The position numbers were made by a program, and so were the translations under genes. DNA of 64,000 bases from Faucicola osloensis_B (GTDB lineage Bacteria > Pseudomonadota > Gammaproteobacteria > Pseudomonadales > Moraxellaceae). The notes beneath the pieces were generated by a model, which worked only from the letters and a program-made list of their open reading frames with translations, ran no database searches and was not told the origin of the DNA. Location of the stretch: NCBI GenBank assembly GCA_964211495.1, contig CAXORL010000001.1:806001-870000 (forward strand), read 5' to 3'. Of the stretch, positions 1 through 9,317 are shown in pieces (the first letter of the stretch is position 1; each line of letters opens with the position of its first letter).

Positions 1-147
1 GCTCAATTCTTTGGCAGCGGCTAATAATTTTTGGCGACGCAAACGACCTTGCTGGCTAGTGAACTTGAATTTGTTAGGGACTAAGCGGCGAGCGAGCTCA
101 GAGTCCACCAACACATCCTCAATTTTTTCATCATAAGCGCTTGACAT
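1..147 (-). CDS. TetR-like transcriptional regulator, N-terminal part (cut by window edge)
   Basis: Only the first 49 codons are in the window, starting from ATG at 147 and running off the left edge in frame. The N-terminus is charged, and residues from about 35 on (GRLRRQKLLAAAKEL) resemble the first helix of a TetR/AcrR-type DNA-binding domain, where a basic stretch is followed by an ILxAAxxL pattern. The helix-turn-helix itself lies outside the window, so the family call is an inference. The gene begins 20 bases after the stop of the endonuclease-like gene on the same strand, so the two may be co-transcribed. An alternative is an unrelated conserved protein with a basic helix. Confidence 0.5.
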   Translation of the reverse strand, partial: MSSAYDEKIEDVLVDSELARRLVPNKFKFTSQQGRLRRQKLLAAAKELS

Positions 148-167
148 ATTTCCTCTCTATCGACTGA

Positions 168-1181
168 TTATGAATAAAGTTTAATTTGTGCCCGCACCAA
201 TCCATGATCGGTTGGGCGTTGTTCTACAATAAATTTGAGATGATCGTTAAAATAATCAACTTGTAATACTTCACCGATGTTAAATTTACTATCAGCTAAA
301 AACTGTTCAGATACCAAAATCTGGTCAAGTACTTCTGGCATACCTTGGTGGATATGGGTGTACGCCACATCTTTAAGCCAGTGCATACGGCTTTGTACCG
401 TAGAGGCATCATACAGCACGATATCCCGCATCGACTTATCATAAAATACTTCGCCCGATTCGCTTAAAAGCTGACAAGTGACACTTTGCATCACATCATT
501 CATATCCCCTAACAAAATCAGCGGATGGTTGTTGTGTGACAGTTTTTCGATGACCACTTGGCGAATGCCTGCCGCTTCCGCTGCCCGCATACAAAGACTG
601 CGCAGCTTGGCGCGGACTCGAATTAGCGGGTCATTGCGATCTTCTAACGGCTCGCCTTGCGCGTTTTCTAAAAACTCAGGGCGTTTACTTTTTAGATGCG
701 CCACAATCACGGTGACAACTATACCATTTGGCAATCTGATGTCGGCAATCAGCGGGGGGCGATTAAATTGTTGATAAAGCCCAACATCAGGAACGTCTAA
801 CAACGCAATCGCAGGCATCTGCGTGAGCAATTGGGTGTTAATAATCTCAAAACGCGATACCAAGCCTACACTCGGGGTACCAATTGCGCCTCGTCCTTGG
901 GTTAATGGACTGTCTGGCTGATTACTGGCTAACGGCACTGTGACATGATAGTCATTGAGACCGGCTGCATGACATAAGTCAATGAGTGCTTGCTCATCCC
1001 AAATTTCTTGGCAACCAATGATATCAGCTTGCAATTGACGAAAAATGGGGGCGAGTGCATTAATCTTTTGTTGATATTGCTGCGGCGTATACGCATCTTG
1101 GTTTCGATAAAAAACCCGATTGGGCAATGCAAAGTTAAGTAAATTTGCCGTAGCGATAACAAATTGATTGTCCACTGTCAT
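168..1181 (-). CDS. endonuclease/exonuclease/phosphatase family protein
   Basis: A 337-residue protein of the metal-dependent DNase I/sphingomyelinase-like fold. Family signatures are an N-terminal TANLLNF strand, the metal-binding QEIWD segment (Glu near residue 59), the AHLKSKRP segment mid-protein, the GDMND motif, and the C-terminal TDHGLV motif with the catalytic-type Asp-His. There is no signal peptide, so it is probably cytoplasmic. The fold covers DNA repair nucleases, phosphodiesterases and lipid phosphatases, and the substrate cannot be read from the sequence. AAGGA sits directly before the ATG, which is unusually close. It precedes the TetR-like gene on the same strand. Confidence 0.8.
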   Translation of the reverse strand: MTVDNQFVIATANLLNFALPNRVFYRNQDAYTPQQYQQKINALAPIFRQLQADIIGCQEIWDEQALIDLCHAAGLNDYHVTVPLASNQPDSPLTQGRGAIGTPSVGLVSRFEIINTQLLTQMPAIALLDVPDVGLYQQFNRPPLIADIRLPNGIVVTVIVAHLKSKRPEFLENAQGEPLEDRNDPLIRVRAKLRSLCMRAAEAAGIRQVVIEKLSHNNHPLILLGDMNDVMQSVTCQLLSESGEVFYDKSMRDIVLYDASTVQSRMHWLKDVAYTHIHQGMPEVLDQILVSEQFLADSKFNIGEVLQVDYFNDHLKFIVEQRPTDHGLVRAQIKLYS

Positions 1182-1554
1182 GTCCTTAATGTTGAGTTAC
1201 TAATTATCCCTGCTTGCTTATACCAACGTTGTCCAAAAAATTTCCTGACTTTCATCTTCGTAACTTTTATCATAGTAACTTTCATCACTATCAACACAGT
1301 GTCGAATTTTGAAGCATTATACATTTTTTCATTCAATTTCTACACAAAAAATCACTATTTTTAGCCGAAATTTGCTGATATTTTTAAGCAGGTTTTAAAA
1401 ATTGAGTATATAAAGTGCTTTTTTTTACTTAATCACCTTAATTGCTAACGAAAATCACTCTCGTGTCGAGTCTTTAAAAAAATTTTCAGATAGTTAACTA
1501 TTTGTTTTTACATTATTTTTATTTTTTTAGAGCTATGTTAATGATTTTCTTGCT
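1182..1554. other. AT-rich intergenic region, no gene seen
   Basis: This is 373 bases between the endonuclease-like gene (start side) and the end of glpK. It is very rich in A and T, with short near-repeats of a TAACTTTYATCA pattern around 1258-1290. A 66-codon open frame on the + strand crosses from the upstream gene into it, but its composition is low-complexity and no ribosome-binding site is evident. I see no convincing hairpin terminator after glpK. Confidence 0.5.
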
Positions 1555-3153
1555 TTAATTTTGTTCGTTTAATAGTTGATTAATATAAAACTGCCAACGC
1601 TCCACGATGGCTTGGCGTTCAGCTAATGCCATCTTAGGCTCAAAGATACGGTCTAGCTGCCAACTTTCACCAATGCTAGTGTCATCATATAGTCCCACCG
1701 CTTGCCCTGCCAATAATGCCACCCCTTTTGCGGTACTCTCAGTCGTCGTCGGTCGCAGCACAGGGACATTGAGTATATCGGCTTGAAATTGCATTAGGAT
1801 ATTGTTATTGGCAGCGCCCCCATCCACGCGCAGTTCGTGCAGTGGCACAGGGCTATCTTTTTGCATGGCGATTAACACATCATAAGCTTGCAGCGCAATC
1901 GCTTCTAAGGCGGCTCTAGCGATATGCGCTTTGGTAGTACCGCGTGTCAGCCCGATAAGCCTTGCGGTGGCATCTGCTCGCCAGTAAGGTGCGCCAAGCC
2001 CGGTAAAGGCAGGAATTAGGGTAACTCCTTGGCTATCCGGTACTTGCGCCGCCAAGGTTTCAATGTCCTCACTGCGCGCTATCATACCTAAGTTATCGCG
2101 TAGCCACTGCACGATGGCACCCGCCATAAACACACTGCCTTCAAGCGCATATTGTGTTTGCATGAGGCTTGTTTTTTTATGTCGTTGTAAATTTTGTAAA
2201 GGTTTTAACAAGTTGGGCAATTTACCTGAAGGTTCATGCCGGTTAGGTTGACGAGTGTGATTCACCTCTGTAGTTTGCCAAGCGACGGTGGTGAGTAATT
2301 GCTGATGACTGACACAGGGCTTATCGCCGGTATTCATTAATAAAAAACAGCCGGTGCCATAGGTGGATTTTGCCATGCCAGCTCGGTTACAGCCTTGCCC
2401 ATACAATGCCGCTTGCTGATCGCCGAGCACTGCCGTGACTGGGATTTGTTTGCCAAACATCCCTTGTTTGGTGACCCCAAAATCGCCATCTGATGGCTTG
2501 ATGGTAGGTAACATGGTTTTGGGAATATCAAATAAATCCAATAACTCCTCAGACCAGTCGCCTGTTTGCAAAGACATCAGCATGGTGCGTGAGGCGTTGG
2601 TGATATCAATGCTATGCTCGCCTGTCATGTTAAACAGTAGCCAACTATCCACAGTACCAAAAGCCAACTCACCTGCTAGCGCTTGTTGTCGAAGCTTAGG
2701 GTTTTGGTTTAGCAGCCATACGATTTTACTGGCACTAAAATATGGATCTATACGTAGTCCGGTAATTTGCTGGATTTTGGCGTCAAAGCCTTTATCACGC
2801 CAGTCTCTGCACCACTGATGGGTACGTCTATCTTGCCAGACAATGGCGGGTGCAACAGGCTTACCCGTCTTTTTATGCCAAATTATGGTGGTCTCACGTT
2901 GGTTGGTGATACCGATGGCTGAAATATCTGTCGCCAATAATCCTGCTTTGGCAATCACTTCTTGGGCAGTACTAATTTGGGTTTGCCAGATGTCATTGGC
3001 ATTTTGCTCGATAAACCCGGCTTTTGGGGTGATGATACCCAGCGGCTTTTGGGCGATGGCGATGGGTGTTAATTGGTTATCAAAGATGATACTGCGGCTT
3101 GAGGTAGTGCCCTGATCCAGCGCTAAAATAAATCCGTTTTCTGTTTTAGCCAT
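1555..3153 (-). CDS. glpK: glycerol kinase
   Basis: A FGGY-family kinase that converts glycerol and ATP to glycerol-3-phosphate in the cytoplasm. The N-terminal phosphate-binding loop LALDQGTTSSR (residues 10-20), the catalytic-type Asp in the TVDSWLLF segment, the LGDQQAA segment (243-249) and the C-terminal GGAANNN nucleotide-binding motif are all present. The protein has 532 residues against about 500 for the family. The excess is one insertion at roughly residues 296-332, between the AWQ strand and the YALEGS strand, rich in basic residues, Asn and Gln. No transporter or glpD lies next to it, so it stands alone here. The start is ATG at 3153 with a weak upstream GAG. Confidence 0.96.
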   Translation of the reverse strand: MAKTENGFILALDQGTTSSRSIIFDNQLTPIAIAQKPLGIITPKAGFIEQNANDIWQTQISTAQEVIAKAGLLATDISAIGITNQRETTIIWHKKTGKPVAPAIVWQDRRTHQWCRDWRDKGFDAKIQQITGLRIDPYFSASKIVWLLNQNPKLRQQALAGELAFGTVDSWLLFNMTGEHSIDITNASRTMLMSLQTGDWSEELLDLFDIPKTMLPTIKPSDGDFGVTKQGMFGKQIPVTAVLGDQQAALYGQGCNRAGMAKSTYGTGCFLLMNTGDKPCVSHQQLLTTVAWQTTEVNHTRQPNRHEPSGKLPNLLKPLQNLQRHKKTSLMQTQYALEGSVFMAGAIVQWLRDNLGMIARSEDIETLAAQVPDSQGVTLIPAFTGLGAPYWRADATARLIGLTRGTTKAHIARAALEAIALQAYDVLIAMQKDSPVPLHELRVDGGAANNNILMQFQADILNVPVLRPTTTESTAKGVALLAGQAVGLYDDTSIGESWQLDRIFEPKMALAERQAIVERWQFYINQLLNEQN

Positions 3154-3463
3154 GTTGTTGTCTCAAACGATTGTGTTAAGCGTCAATATGTTATCTTAGC
3201 AAATACTTGCCCATCAACTTTTATATTACTGCGGCTGAAACCGTAAGGCAACGATTCGCGAAAAAATAGCCATTGATTTTATCAACAAAAAACCACATCA
3301 TACTGATACTTTATTACCACTTACCAAAACCTATCTGTTAACTATAAGTGACCCTAAACCTTAGACTTCAGACCTTATACCCTAAGCACTGTCACTCTAA
3401 CTGTCACTGTCATTGTTTATCTTTCCCACTACCGCTTTTTAATGCGTTGATGAAACTTGTTTT
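3154..3463. other. divergent intergenic region between glpK and the Lon-like protease
   Basis: This is 310 bases that must hold the promoters of two divergent genes. It contains short degenerate repeats built on ACTGTCACT at about 3389-3413. I see no strong consensus promoter, no RNA gene and no open frame worth calling. Confidence 0.45.
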
Positions 3464-6115
3464 ATGAAAAATACCCTTGCAAAATCTGTTCGTACTACCC
3501 CTGTGACTTCAAAATCCTCTTCTATCATTACCGATACCATCAAATCTGACAATTTACAGCCTGTTGCAATCTCGCAGTTGCGCCGTTATACCGACCCAGC
3601 GACCTTGCCAAAAGATAGCCACCATACCAAAACCCTTGAGATTGGCTTTGGGCAAGAGCGCGCCTGTAAAGCGATTGCCACTGCGCTTGATATCAATGCC
3701 AATGGTTATCATATCTTTGCTGCAGGTGAAAACGGACTGGGCAAACGCACCTTAATCACTCGCCTGCTACAAGCGCACGCCAAACAAAAACCCACACCCA
3801 ATGACTGGGTGTATGTGCATAATTTTGTTGATGCGCGCACCCCGATTGCGCTTGACCTTCCTGCCGGCATGGGCAAGCAATTAGCGGAAGATGTCAAAAC
3901 CTTTTGGCTAACCACCAAACGTCAGCTCAATCAGCGTTTTCGCAGTGAGCACTATCAAAGTAAGGTAGAAGCCATAAAGAATGAAATTAGCCTTCGTGAA
4001 GAACAGGTTTATAATGCGCTGCATGAAGAAGGCAAACAATATTCACTTGCGTTAGCGCTGCGACCTTCGGACAATAAACCGATTTTTATCAAATCTGATT
4101 TTAGTGACAACCGAGCCGATGGCAATGACAATGACAGTTACAATGATATCGAGCCAAGCGATGGTTATTTATCAATCAAACCTGTTAATAAATTGGGTCG
4201 CCAAAAATCCAGTGGCAAAGCGCCAGTTTTACCACTTAAAGCCACTCAAACGTCTAGCGCCTCTAATAATACCTCGAGCGCAACCAATCAAGCCAGCTTT
4301 GGCTTAACCCCAAAGTCGCCGTATGTTGCCAATTATCAAGATAAGAACCATATGCAAAAACGCTTAAGCCAATTGACCGTTGAGCTTGAGCAAATTGAAG
4401 ATGAAGCCAATCAGACCCTACAAGCGCTACACCACTCATTGACTCGGCGTACCTTAAAACCATTGATGGAGCCGTTATTTGACAAGTATCAAGCCTTACC
4501 AAAGGTTCGTAAGTATTTGCAAGACGTACATGACGATATCGTCAATCATGTAGAGCGAATCATCAATGAAGATGATGAAGAGTTTTTGCCCAGCCATTTT
4601 TCGCCATTGCCAGCGCGCTATTTTGTCAATGTGATTGCCAGCCATGCGCCCGATCAAGGCGCACCGATTGTGTTTGAAGACTTACCCACCCATTTAAATT
4701 TACTCGGTCATGTCGAGCAAATTACCCATTTGGGTACTGTGTCAACGGATGTCAGTCTGATTCGCGCCGGTTCACTGCACCGTGCCAATGGCGGTTATTT
4801 GGTGCTTGAAGCAACTAATTTGCTTGAATATCCGTATGCGTGGCAAGGTCTCAAACGCGCCCTGCAAAGCCGCCAAATCAAGATGTCGAGCCTTGAGCAA
4901 ATGCTGACACTAACAGGCAGTATCAGCCTTGAGCCCCAACCGATTAAGCTCGATGTCAAAGTTATTTTACTCGGTGAGCCAGACTTGTATTATGACCTGC
5001 TAGATTTTGAGCCTGAATTCAATGCCGTATTCAAAATCCGTGCAGATTTTCACGATCGCGTGGTACGCAGTCACGCCAATGAACAAGCGATGACCGCCAA
5101 AATTGCCGACATGATCAGCAAATACCAATTGCTAACGTTTGATAACACCGCGTTGGCGTGTTTATTAGATTATCTAAGCGAGCAAGCAGAAGACCAGCAT
5201 GAGTTAAGCCTGCACGGGGACAGATTGGCGCAGCTATTACTCGAAGCCAATCGTCATGCGGTCATCAATCAAACAGAGCTTAGCCCTGCAAACACAGTAA
5301 CCGCTAGCCATGTCCGCCAAGCCATTGAGGATATTCGCCATCGCTCGGGCTATTTACGGCAATTGTTCTGGCAAGAACTAGAAAAAGGACAACAGCTGAT
5401 TAGCACCCAAGGCAAAGCGATTGGTCAAATCAATGCGCTGACAGTCATCAGCTACGCAGATAGTGAATTTGGTATGCCTGCGCGGTTGACAGCGTCAGTG
5501 CATCACAGTGCCGCGCACGCTGATATTGTTGATATCGAGCGCGATGTGGATTTAGGCGGCTCTATCCATGCCAAAGGCGTGCTGATTATGAGCAGTTACC
5601 TAAAAGCACTGTTTGCAGAAGACCACACGCTCAACTTTACCGCATCGCTGGCTTTTGAACAAAGTTATGGCGGTATCGATGGCGATAGCGCGACAGTAGC
5701 CGAAACCTGCGCGCTGCTGTCTGCCTTATCGCAAACCCCGATTAATCAAAGCTTAGCGGTGACAGGATCGATGAACCAATTTGGTCAAGTCCAAGCGGTC
5801 GGCGGCGTCAATGCCAAAATCGCCGGGTTTTATGATGCGTGTGTCGAGCAAGGTTTGACGGGTAAACAAGGGGTGATTGTGCCCAAAGCCAATTTGGCGC
5901 AATTGATGCTGCGTCAAGATATCATCGATAGCGTGACGGCAGGTAAATTTACCATCTATGCCGTAGAACATGTCAATGAAGCCATGTATCTATTGACGGG
6001 TCTGGCGCCGGATGAGATGACCAAAAAAGGCAAATATCGTAAAAATACCGTTTATGGTCGTATTTATGAACGCTTAGAAACTTGGGAAGAAAAAGACGCA
6101 GATGATAAAGAATAA
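3464..6115 (+). CDS. Lon-like ATP-dependent protease (AAA_32/LonB-type, YcbZ family)
   Basis: An 883-residue cytoplasmic AAA+ protease of the Lon-related family that lacks the Lon substrate-binding N-domain. The N-terminal ATPase part has a variant Walker A, GENGLGKRT, at 88-96. A long insertion follows; residues about 205-285 are rich in Ser, Asn and Asp and look disordered. The helical part has the ANGGYLVLEA segment. The C-terminal Lon protease domain shows the Ser-Lys dyad: Ser742 in GDSAT and Lys785 in GGVNAKI. It should degrade unfolded or specific proteins using ATP. It stands alone and divergent from glpK. It ends 19 bases before the stop of ogt, with which it converges. Confidence 0.93.
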   Translation: MKNTLAKSVRTTPVTSKSSSIITDTIKSDNLQPVAISQLRRYTDPATLPKDSHHTKTLEIGFGQERACKAIATALDINANGYHIFAAGENGLGKRTLITRLLQAHAKQKPTPNDWVYVHNFVDARTPIALDLPAGMGKQLAEDVKTFWLTTKRQLNQRFRSEHYQSKVEAIKNEISLREEQVYNALHEEGKQYSLALALRPSDNKPIFIKSDFSDNRADGNDNDSYNDIEPSDGYLSIKPVNKLGRQKSSGKAPVLPLKATQTSSASNNTSSATNQASFGLTPKSPYVANYQDKNHMQKRLSQLTVELEQIEDEANQTLQALHHSLTRRTLKPLMEPLFDKYQALPKVRKYLQDVHDDIVNHVERIINEDDEEFLPSHFSPLPARYFVNVIASHAPDQGAPIVFEDLPTHLNLLGHVEQITHLGTVSTDVSLIRAGSLHRANGGYLVLEATNLLEYPYAWQGLKRALQSRQIKMSSLEQMLTLTGSISLEPQPIKLDVKVILLGEPDLYYDLLDFEPEFNAVFKIRADFHDRVVRSHANEQAMTAKIADMISKYQLLTFDNTALACLLDYLSEQAEDQHELSLHGDRLAQLLLEANRHAVINQTELSPANTVTASHVRQAIEDIRHRSGYLRQLFWQELEKGQQLISTQGKAIGQINALTVISYADSEFGMPARLTASVHHSAAHADIVDIERDVDLGGSIHAKGVLIMSSYLKALFAEDHTLNFTASLAFEQSYGGIDGDSATVAETCALLSALSQTPINQSLAVTGSMNQFGQVQAVGGVNAKIAGFYDACVEQGLTGKQGVIVPKANLAQLMLRQDIIDSVTAGKFTIYAVEHVNEAMYLLTGLAPDEMTKKGKYRKNTVYGRIYERLETWEEKDADDKE

Positions 6116-6134
6116 CGCCTCATTGGGTTATTGT

Positions 6135-6671
6135 TTATCGCTGATAACTTGCTTGCTCTATATCAAGCAATGTTTGCTTAATCTCAACCCCACCGGTGTA
6201 ACCGCCCAATTTGCCATCGCTGGCAATCACGCGATGGCAAGGAATGATGAGACTTAGTGGGTTGCGACCATTGGCCTGCGCGACTGCGCGAAAGCCTTTG
6301 GGATTATCCACTTGTAGCGCAAGCTGTGCATAGCTGATTGTTTGACCGTAAGGGATTTGTCGTAATGCTTGCCATACTTTTTGCTGAAAGGGTGTGCCTG
6401 TGCAAATGGCGATGGGCATATCAAATACTTGTCGCTGTCCATTAATATATTCGTCAAGTTGACTGATGGTATTTCGTAAGACTTTGGCATCGTCATCTAC
6501 TGAGTCAGCCAAATCTTTGCTTTGTATATAGTGCGCTTGTGCAGTTAATTGTTGTAGGATTTTTTGGGTTTGCCAATCAAGCGCGATAAGACAACCCTTA
6601 TGTGCGACAAGGGTAATTGTTGGTAATTTGATTGATAGTTGGTAGTTTGTGGTAAGCATTTTATAAGACAA
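6135..6671 (-). CDS. ogt: methylated-DNA--protein-cysteine methyltransferase (Ogt/MGMT)
   Basis: A suicide repair enzyme that moves the alkyl group from O6-alkylguanine in DNA to its own cysteine. The active-site motif PCHRVI is intact with Cys145, preceded by the DNA-binding helix (GFRAVAQANGRN with its arginine finger) and followed by LGGYTGG. The N-terminal ribonuclease H-like domain is short, as in Ogt rather than Ada. The frame allows a start at 6671, overlapping the end of the next gene upstream by 11 bases, or at the internal ATG at 6659, which would avoid the overlap. Neither has a strong ribosome-binding site. It is probably translated with the DUF4268 gene. Confidence 0.95.
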   Translation of the reverse strand: MSYKMLTTNYQLSIKLPTITLVAHKGCLIALDWQTQKILQQLTAQAHYIQSKDLADSVDDDAKVLRNTISQLDEYINGQRQVFDMPIAICTGTPFQQKVWQALRQIPYGQTISYAQLALQVDNPKGFRAVAQANGRNPLSLIIPCHRVIASDGKLGGYTGGVEIKQTLLDIEQASYQR

Positions 6672-7782
6672 ATTTATCTAGAAGTGATTTAAGAATTTTC
6701 TGCATTTTATAACTTTCTTCAATCAAAAATTCATTTGCGCCCCGCCATTCAGACTTGTCTGAATATCCAACTGCTTCGTTTGTGATAATTATAAAACTAT
6801 ATACAGTTTCAGGACAACGCTCCCAATTAACAGGATATTGAAATTTTGATTCGATTTCTTCTTTATGCTGATATAAATAGTCGAATATTTTTAAAGTGTC
6901 TTCTTTATTATTACCTTTTATTTCAACTCTAATTTTTACAGATTCCTTTGTAATTACAACACTTATTCCGACACCATTTCCTAATTTAGTACCTAACCAA
7001 TTATCTTTACTTGGTGTCCTATTAGCATATAAATTTTCAGCATTCGATAAAGTCTCATTGATAAATTGCGACCAAAAACTTATTAGTACGCTTTGTTTAT
7101 TATTTTTGATTTGAATGTCTTCTTGTTTTTTCTCCGCAATATCTATCATAAAGCTTTCAACTTCGGGTACAGGAATAATTTGCTGAGTATCAAAGAAAAA
7201 GTCATTATTAAATTTAAAAAGTTGGCATTTTATACAACGGATATTAATACCAAAATTCATCAGCCATAATACAGCTGATGTTACTTCTTGACGGAATTCA
7301 GCAGCGACTAAAATGATTCGTTGCGAAGTTTCATTGGGATTTAATCCAATATCATCTTCTGTGCTATCGCTAAGAAATTCATTTATTTTTTGTTTAGCGC
7401 TTGCAATATAATCATCAGAGTTTTGGCTATCATATTTTCTAAGATAGTCAGCAAAAATATTTATGATTTTCTCATCTGTAAGTCGAGAGCAATAAGATGC
7501 ATATTTCACAGACTGCCATACAACATCTTTACCAGAACTATCCGTTTTATTTTCAATAATGACTAAATTACCACTTTTATCTAACGCCAATAAATCTAAT
7601 CTTTCAGACGTATTGTCAAACCCGTTAAATTCTTTTTGAATAATTAATAATGGCTCGCCAAGACATTCTGGATTGCTCACAATCCATTCTTGCAAATCTT
7701 GGCGCTCTCTAAAACCCACTTCACTAAATTGAATTTTATCAATATTAGTCATCTGCTTATTAGCAATATTTAAGTGATACAT
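6661..7782 (-). CDS. DUF4268 protein with N-terminal PD-(D/E)XK nuclease-like domain
   Basis: A 373-residue protein. The N-terminal half carries a NucS/DUF91-type restriction-endonuclease-like core: Asp63 in RLDLLALD, Glu77 and Lys79 in IIENKTD, and Gln90 in VWQSVKY, the usual D-ExK-Q order. The C-terminal half (about 230-370) matches my recollection of the DUF4268 domain (FWSQF start, aromatic-rich end). It probably cuts or binds DNA, but no substrate is known to me. The gene is clearly richer in A and T than its neighbours and sits between ftsY (3 bases upstream) and ogt (11-base overlap), which suggests a later insertion. It has no methyltransferase partner, so a simple restriction-modification role is unlikely. 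Confidence 0.75.
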   Translation of the reverse strand: MYHLNIANKQMTNIDKIQFSEVGFRERQDLQEWIVSNPECLGEPLLIIQKEFNGFDNTSERLDLLALDKSGNLVIIENKTDSSGKDVVWQSVKYASYCSRLTDEKIINIFADYLRKYDSQNSDDYIASAKQKINEFLSDSTEDDIGLNPNETSQRIILVAAEFRQEVTSAVLWLMNFGINIRCIKCQLFKFNNDFFFDTQQIIPVPEVESFMIDIAEKKQEDIQIKNNKQSVLISFWSQFINETLSNAENLYANRTPSKDNWLGTKLGNGVGISVVITKESVKIRVEIKGNNKEDTLKIFDYLYQHKEEIESKFQYPVNWERCPETVYSFIIITNEAVGYSDKSEWRGANEFLIEESYKMQKILKSLLDKFVL

Positions 7783-7785
7783 GAG

Positions 7786-8997
7786 TTACTCATCTTTTTC
7801 AAACAGGGCTTTGACAAAATCATCGGCTTGAAATGGGCGCAAATCATCAATTTTTTCACCCACGCCAATGAAACGAATCGGCACATTGGTGTTTTCAGCG
7901 ATATTAAATACCACGCCGCCTTTTGCCGTACCATCCAATTTGGTCACGGTCACGCCTGTCAGTGGCACTGCTTCATTGAAGATTTCTACTTGATTTAGGG
8001 CATTTTGTCCTGTACCGGCGTCGAGCACAATCATGGATTCATGCGGCGCTGTCGGATCGGCTTTTTGCATGACGCGAATCACTTTTTTCAGCTCTTCCAT
8101 CAAATTAGTTTTATTTTGTAGACGCCCTGCGGTATCGGCAATCAGCACGTCAATGCCACGGGCTTTGGCAGATTGAATGGCATCAAAAATCACCGAGGCA
8201 CTGTCTGAGCCATGACCTTGGGCGACAACAGGGATATTATTGCGCTCCCCCCATACTTGCAATTGCTCGGTGGCTGCCGCACGGAACGTATCACCCGCTG
8301 CTAACATCACTGATTTTCCTTCACCTTGCAGACGTTTGGCAAGTTTACCGATGGTGGTGGTTTTACCCACGCCATTGACCCCAACGACCAAGATAACAAA
8401 TGGTTTTTTGCTAGCATCCACCACCAGCGGCGCAACTTTGGGTGTCAAGATATCGGTTAGTTCTTTTTGTAGCGCTTTATACAGTGAATGCGAATAAATC
8501 AAATCACCGCGGGCCGTAGCTTCGGTCAAGTTTTTGATAATGCGATTGGTGGCATTCACACCGATGTCAGCGACCAACAGTTGGTCTTCGACTTCTTCAA
8601 GTAGTTCATCATCAATTTCTTTACCACCAATCAAAATATTGGTTAAGCCTTCGGTCAAGTTTTTACGACTTTTTGACAAGCCTTGCTTCATGCGGCTAAA
8701 CCAGCCCCCTTTTTGTTCAGGTTCTGCGGTTGGCTCAGCCGTATTGGCAGATGGCTGCTGCGTGGGTGCAGGCTGCCCTTGGTGATGGCTTTGCGGCATT
8801 GGTGACACAGACGGATCTGTCACGGGTGTTTGCAGCGTTGATGTTTGGGCGGCTTCAGCGATACGCGGCGTTTCAATAATTGGCACATCTTGCACAGGCA
8901 GATTGGGCATCGTAGCATCATCAAAATTAGTCGGTTGGTTATTAAAATTAATTACCACCTTATTAGAAGCATTGTTATTAAATTGGTTGCTACTCAT
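7786..8997 (-). CDS. ftsY: signal recognition particle receptor FtsY
   Basis: The membrane-associated SRP receptor GTPase that docks ribosome-nascent chain complexes to the Sec translocon. The N-terminal A domain (about residues 1-110) is acidic and rich in Pro and Gln. It is followed by the N domain and the G domain with GVNGVGKTTTIGKLA (G1), DTFRAAATEQL, DTAGRLQNK (G3), TKLDGTAKGG (G4) and the closing GVGEKIDDLRPF. I chose ATG at 8997, giving 403 residues, because an AGG lies 8 bases upstream. The frame stays open to 9090 (434 residues), but that extension has no ribosome-binding site and a cysteine-containing sequence unlike FtsY. Confidence 0.96.
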   Translation of the reverse strand: MSSNQFNNNASNKVVINFNNQPTNFDDATMPNLPVQDVPIIETPRIAEAAQTSTLQTPVTDPSVSPMPQSHHQGQPAPTQQPSANTAEPTAEPEQKGGWFSRMKQGLSKSRKNLTEGLTNILIGGKEIDDELLEEVEDQLLVADIGVNATNRIIKNLTEATARGDLIYSHSLYKALQKELTDILTPKVAPLVVDASKKPFVILVVGVNGVGKTTTIGKLAKRLQGEGKSVMLAAGDTFRAAATEQLQVWGERNNIPVVAQGHGSDSASVIFDAIQSAKARGIDVLIADTAGRLQNKTNLMEELKKVIRVMQKADPTAPHESMIVLDAGTGQNALNQVEIFNEAVPLTGVTVTKLDGTAKGGVVFNIAENTNVPIRFIGVGEKIDDLRPFQADDFVKALFEKDE

Positions 8998-9317
8998 ATC
9001 ATCGCCTATGGTTAAATTTGTCATTAAAATATCGAGATGTATAAAATTATAACAGTGTTTGTTCGCAGTTTGAAATAAACATGCTGTCAATCCCTTAAAC
9101 CCATAGGATGTGTGGTATGGGAAAAAACTGTCCGCTTAAAGCTTGCTGCGCTAAAAATTTGCAGGTGGTATTTATTCAGATTTAATCGTGCAATGGCCTT
9201 TCAAATAGCAATCAATGCCAACATCCGTTATCATGGTTTATCTTTTATAATGCCTGCAAACCCCATTGCACCACAATCAGAAAAACCAGATTAAAGATTA
9301 AAAGTTAAAGAGAAACT

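Noticed and set aside
1164..1364. 66-codon frame in AT-rich DNA
   Set aside because: Low-complexity hydrophobic product, no ribosome-binding site, overlaps the start of the endonuclease-like gene.
9112..9294. 60-codon frame between ftsY and the M16 gene
   Set aside because: No ribosome-binding site and no recognisable features; it falls in the promoter region of the M16 gene.
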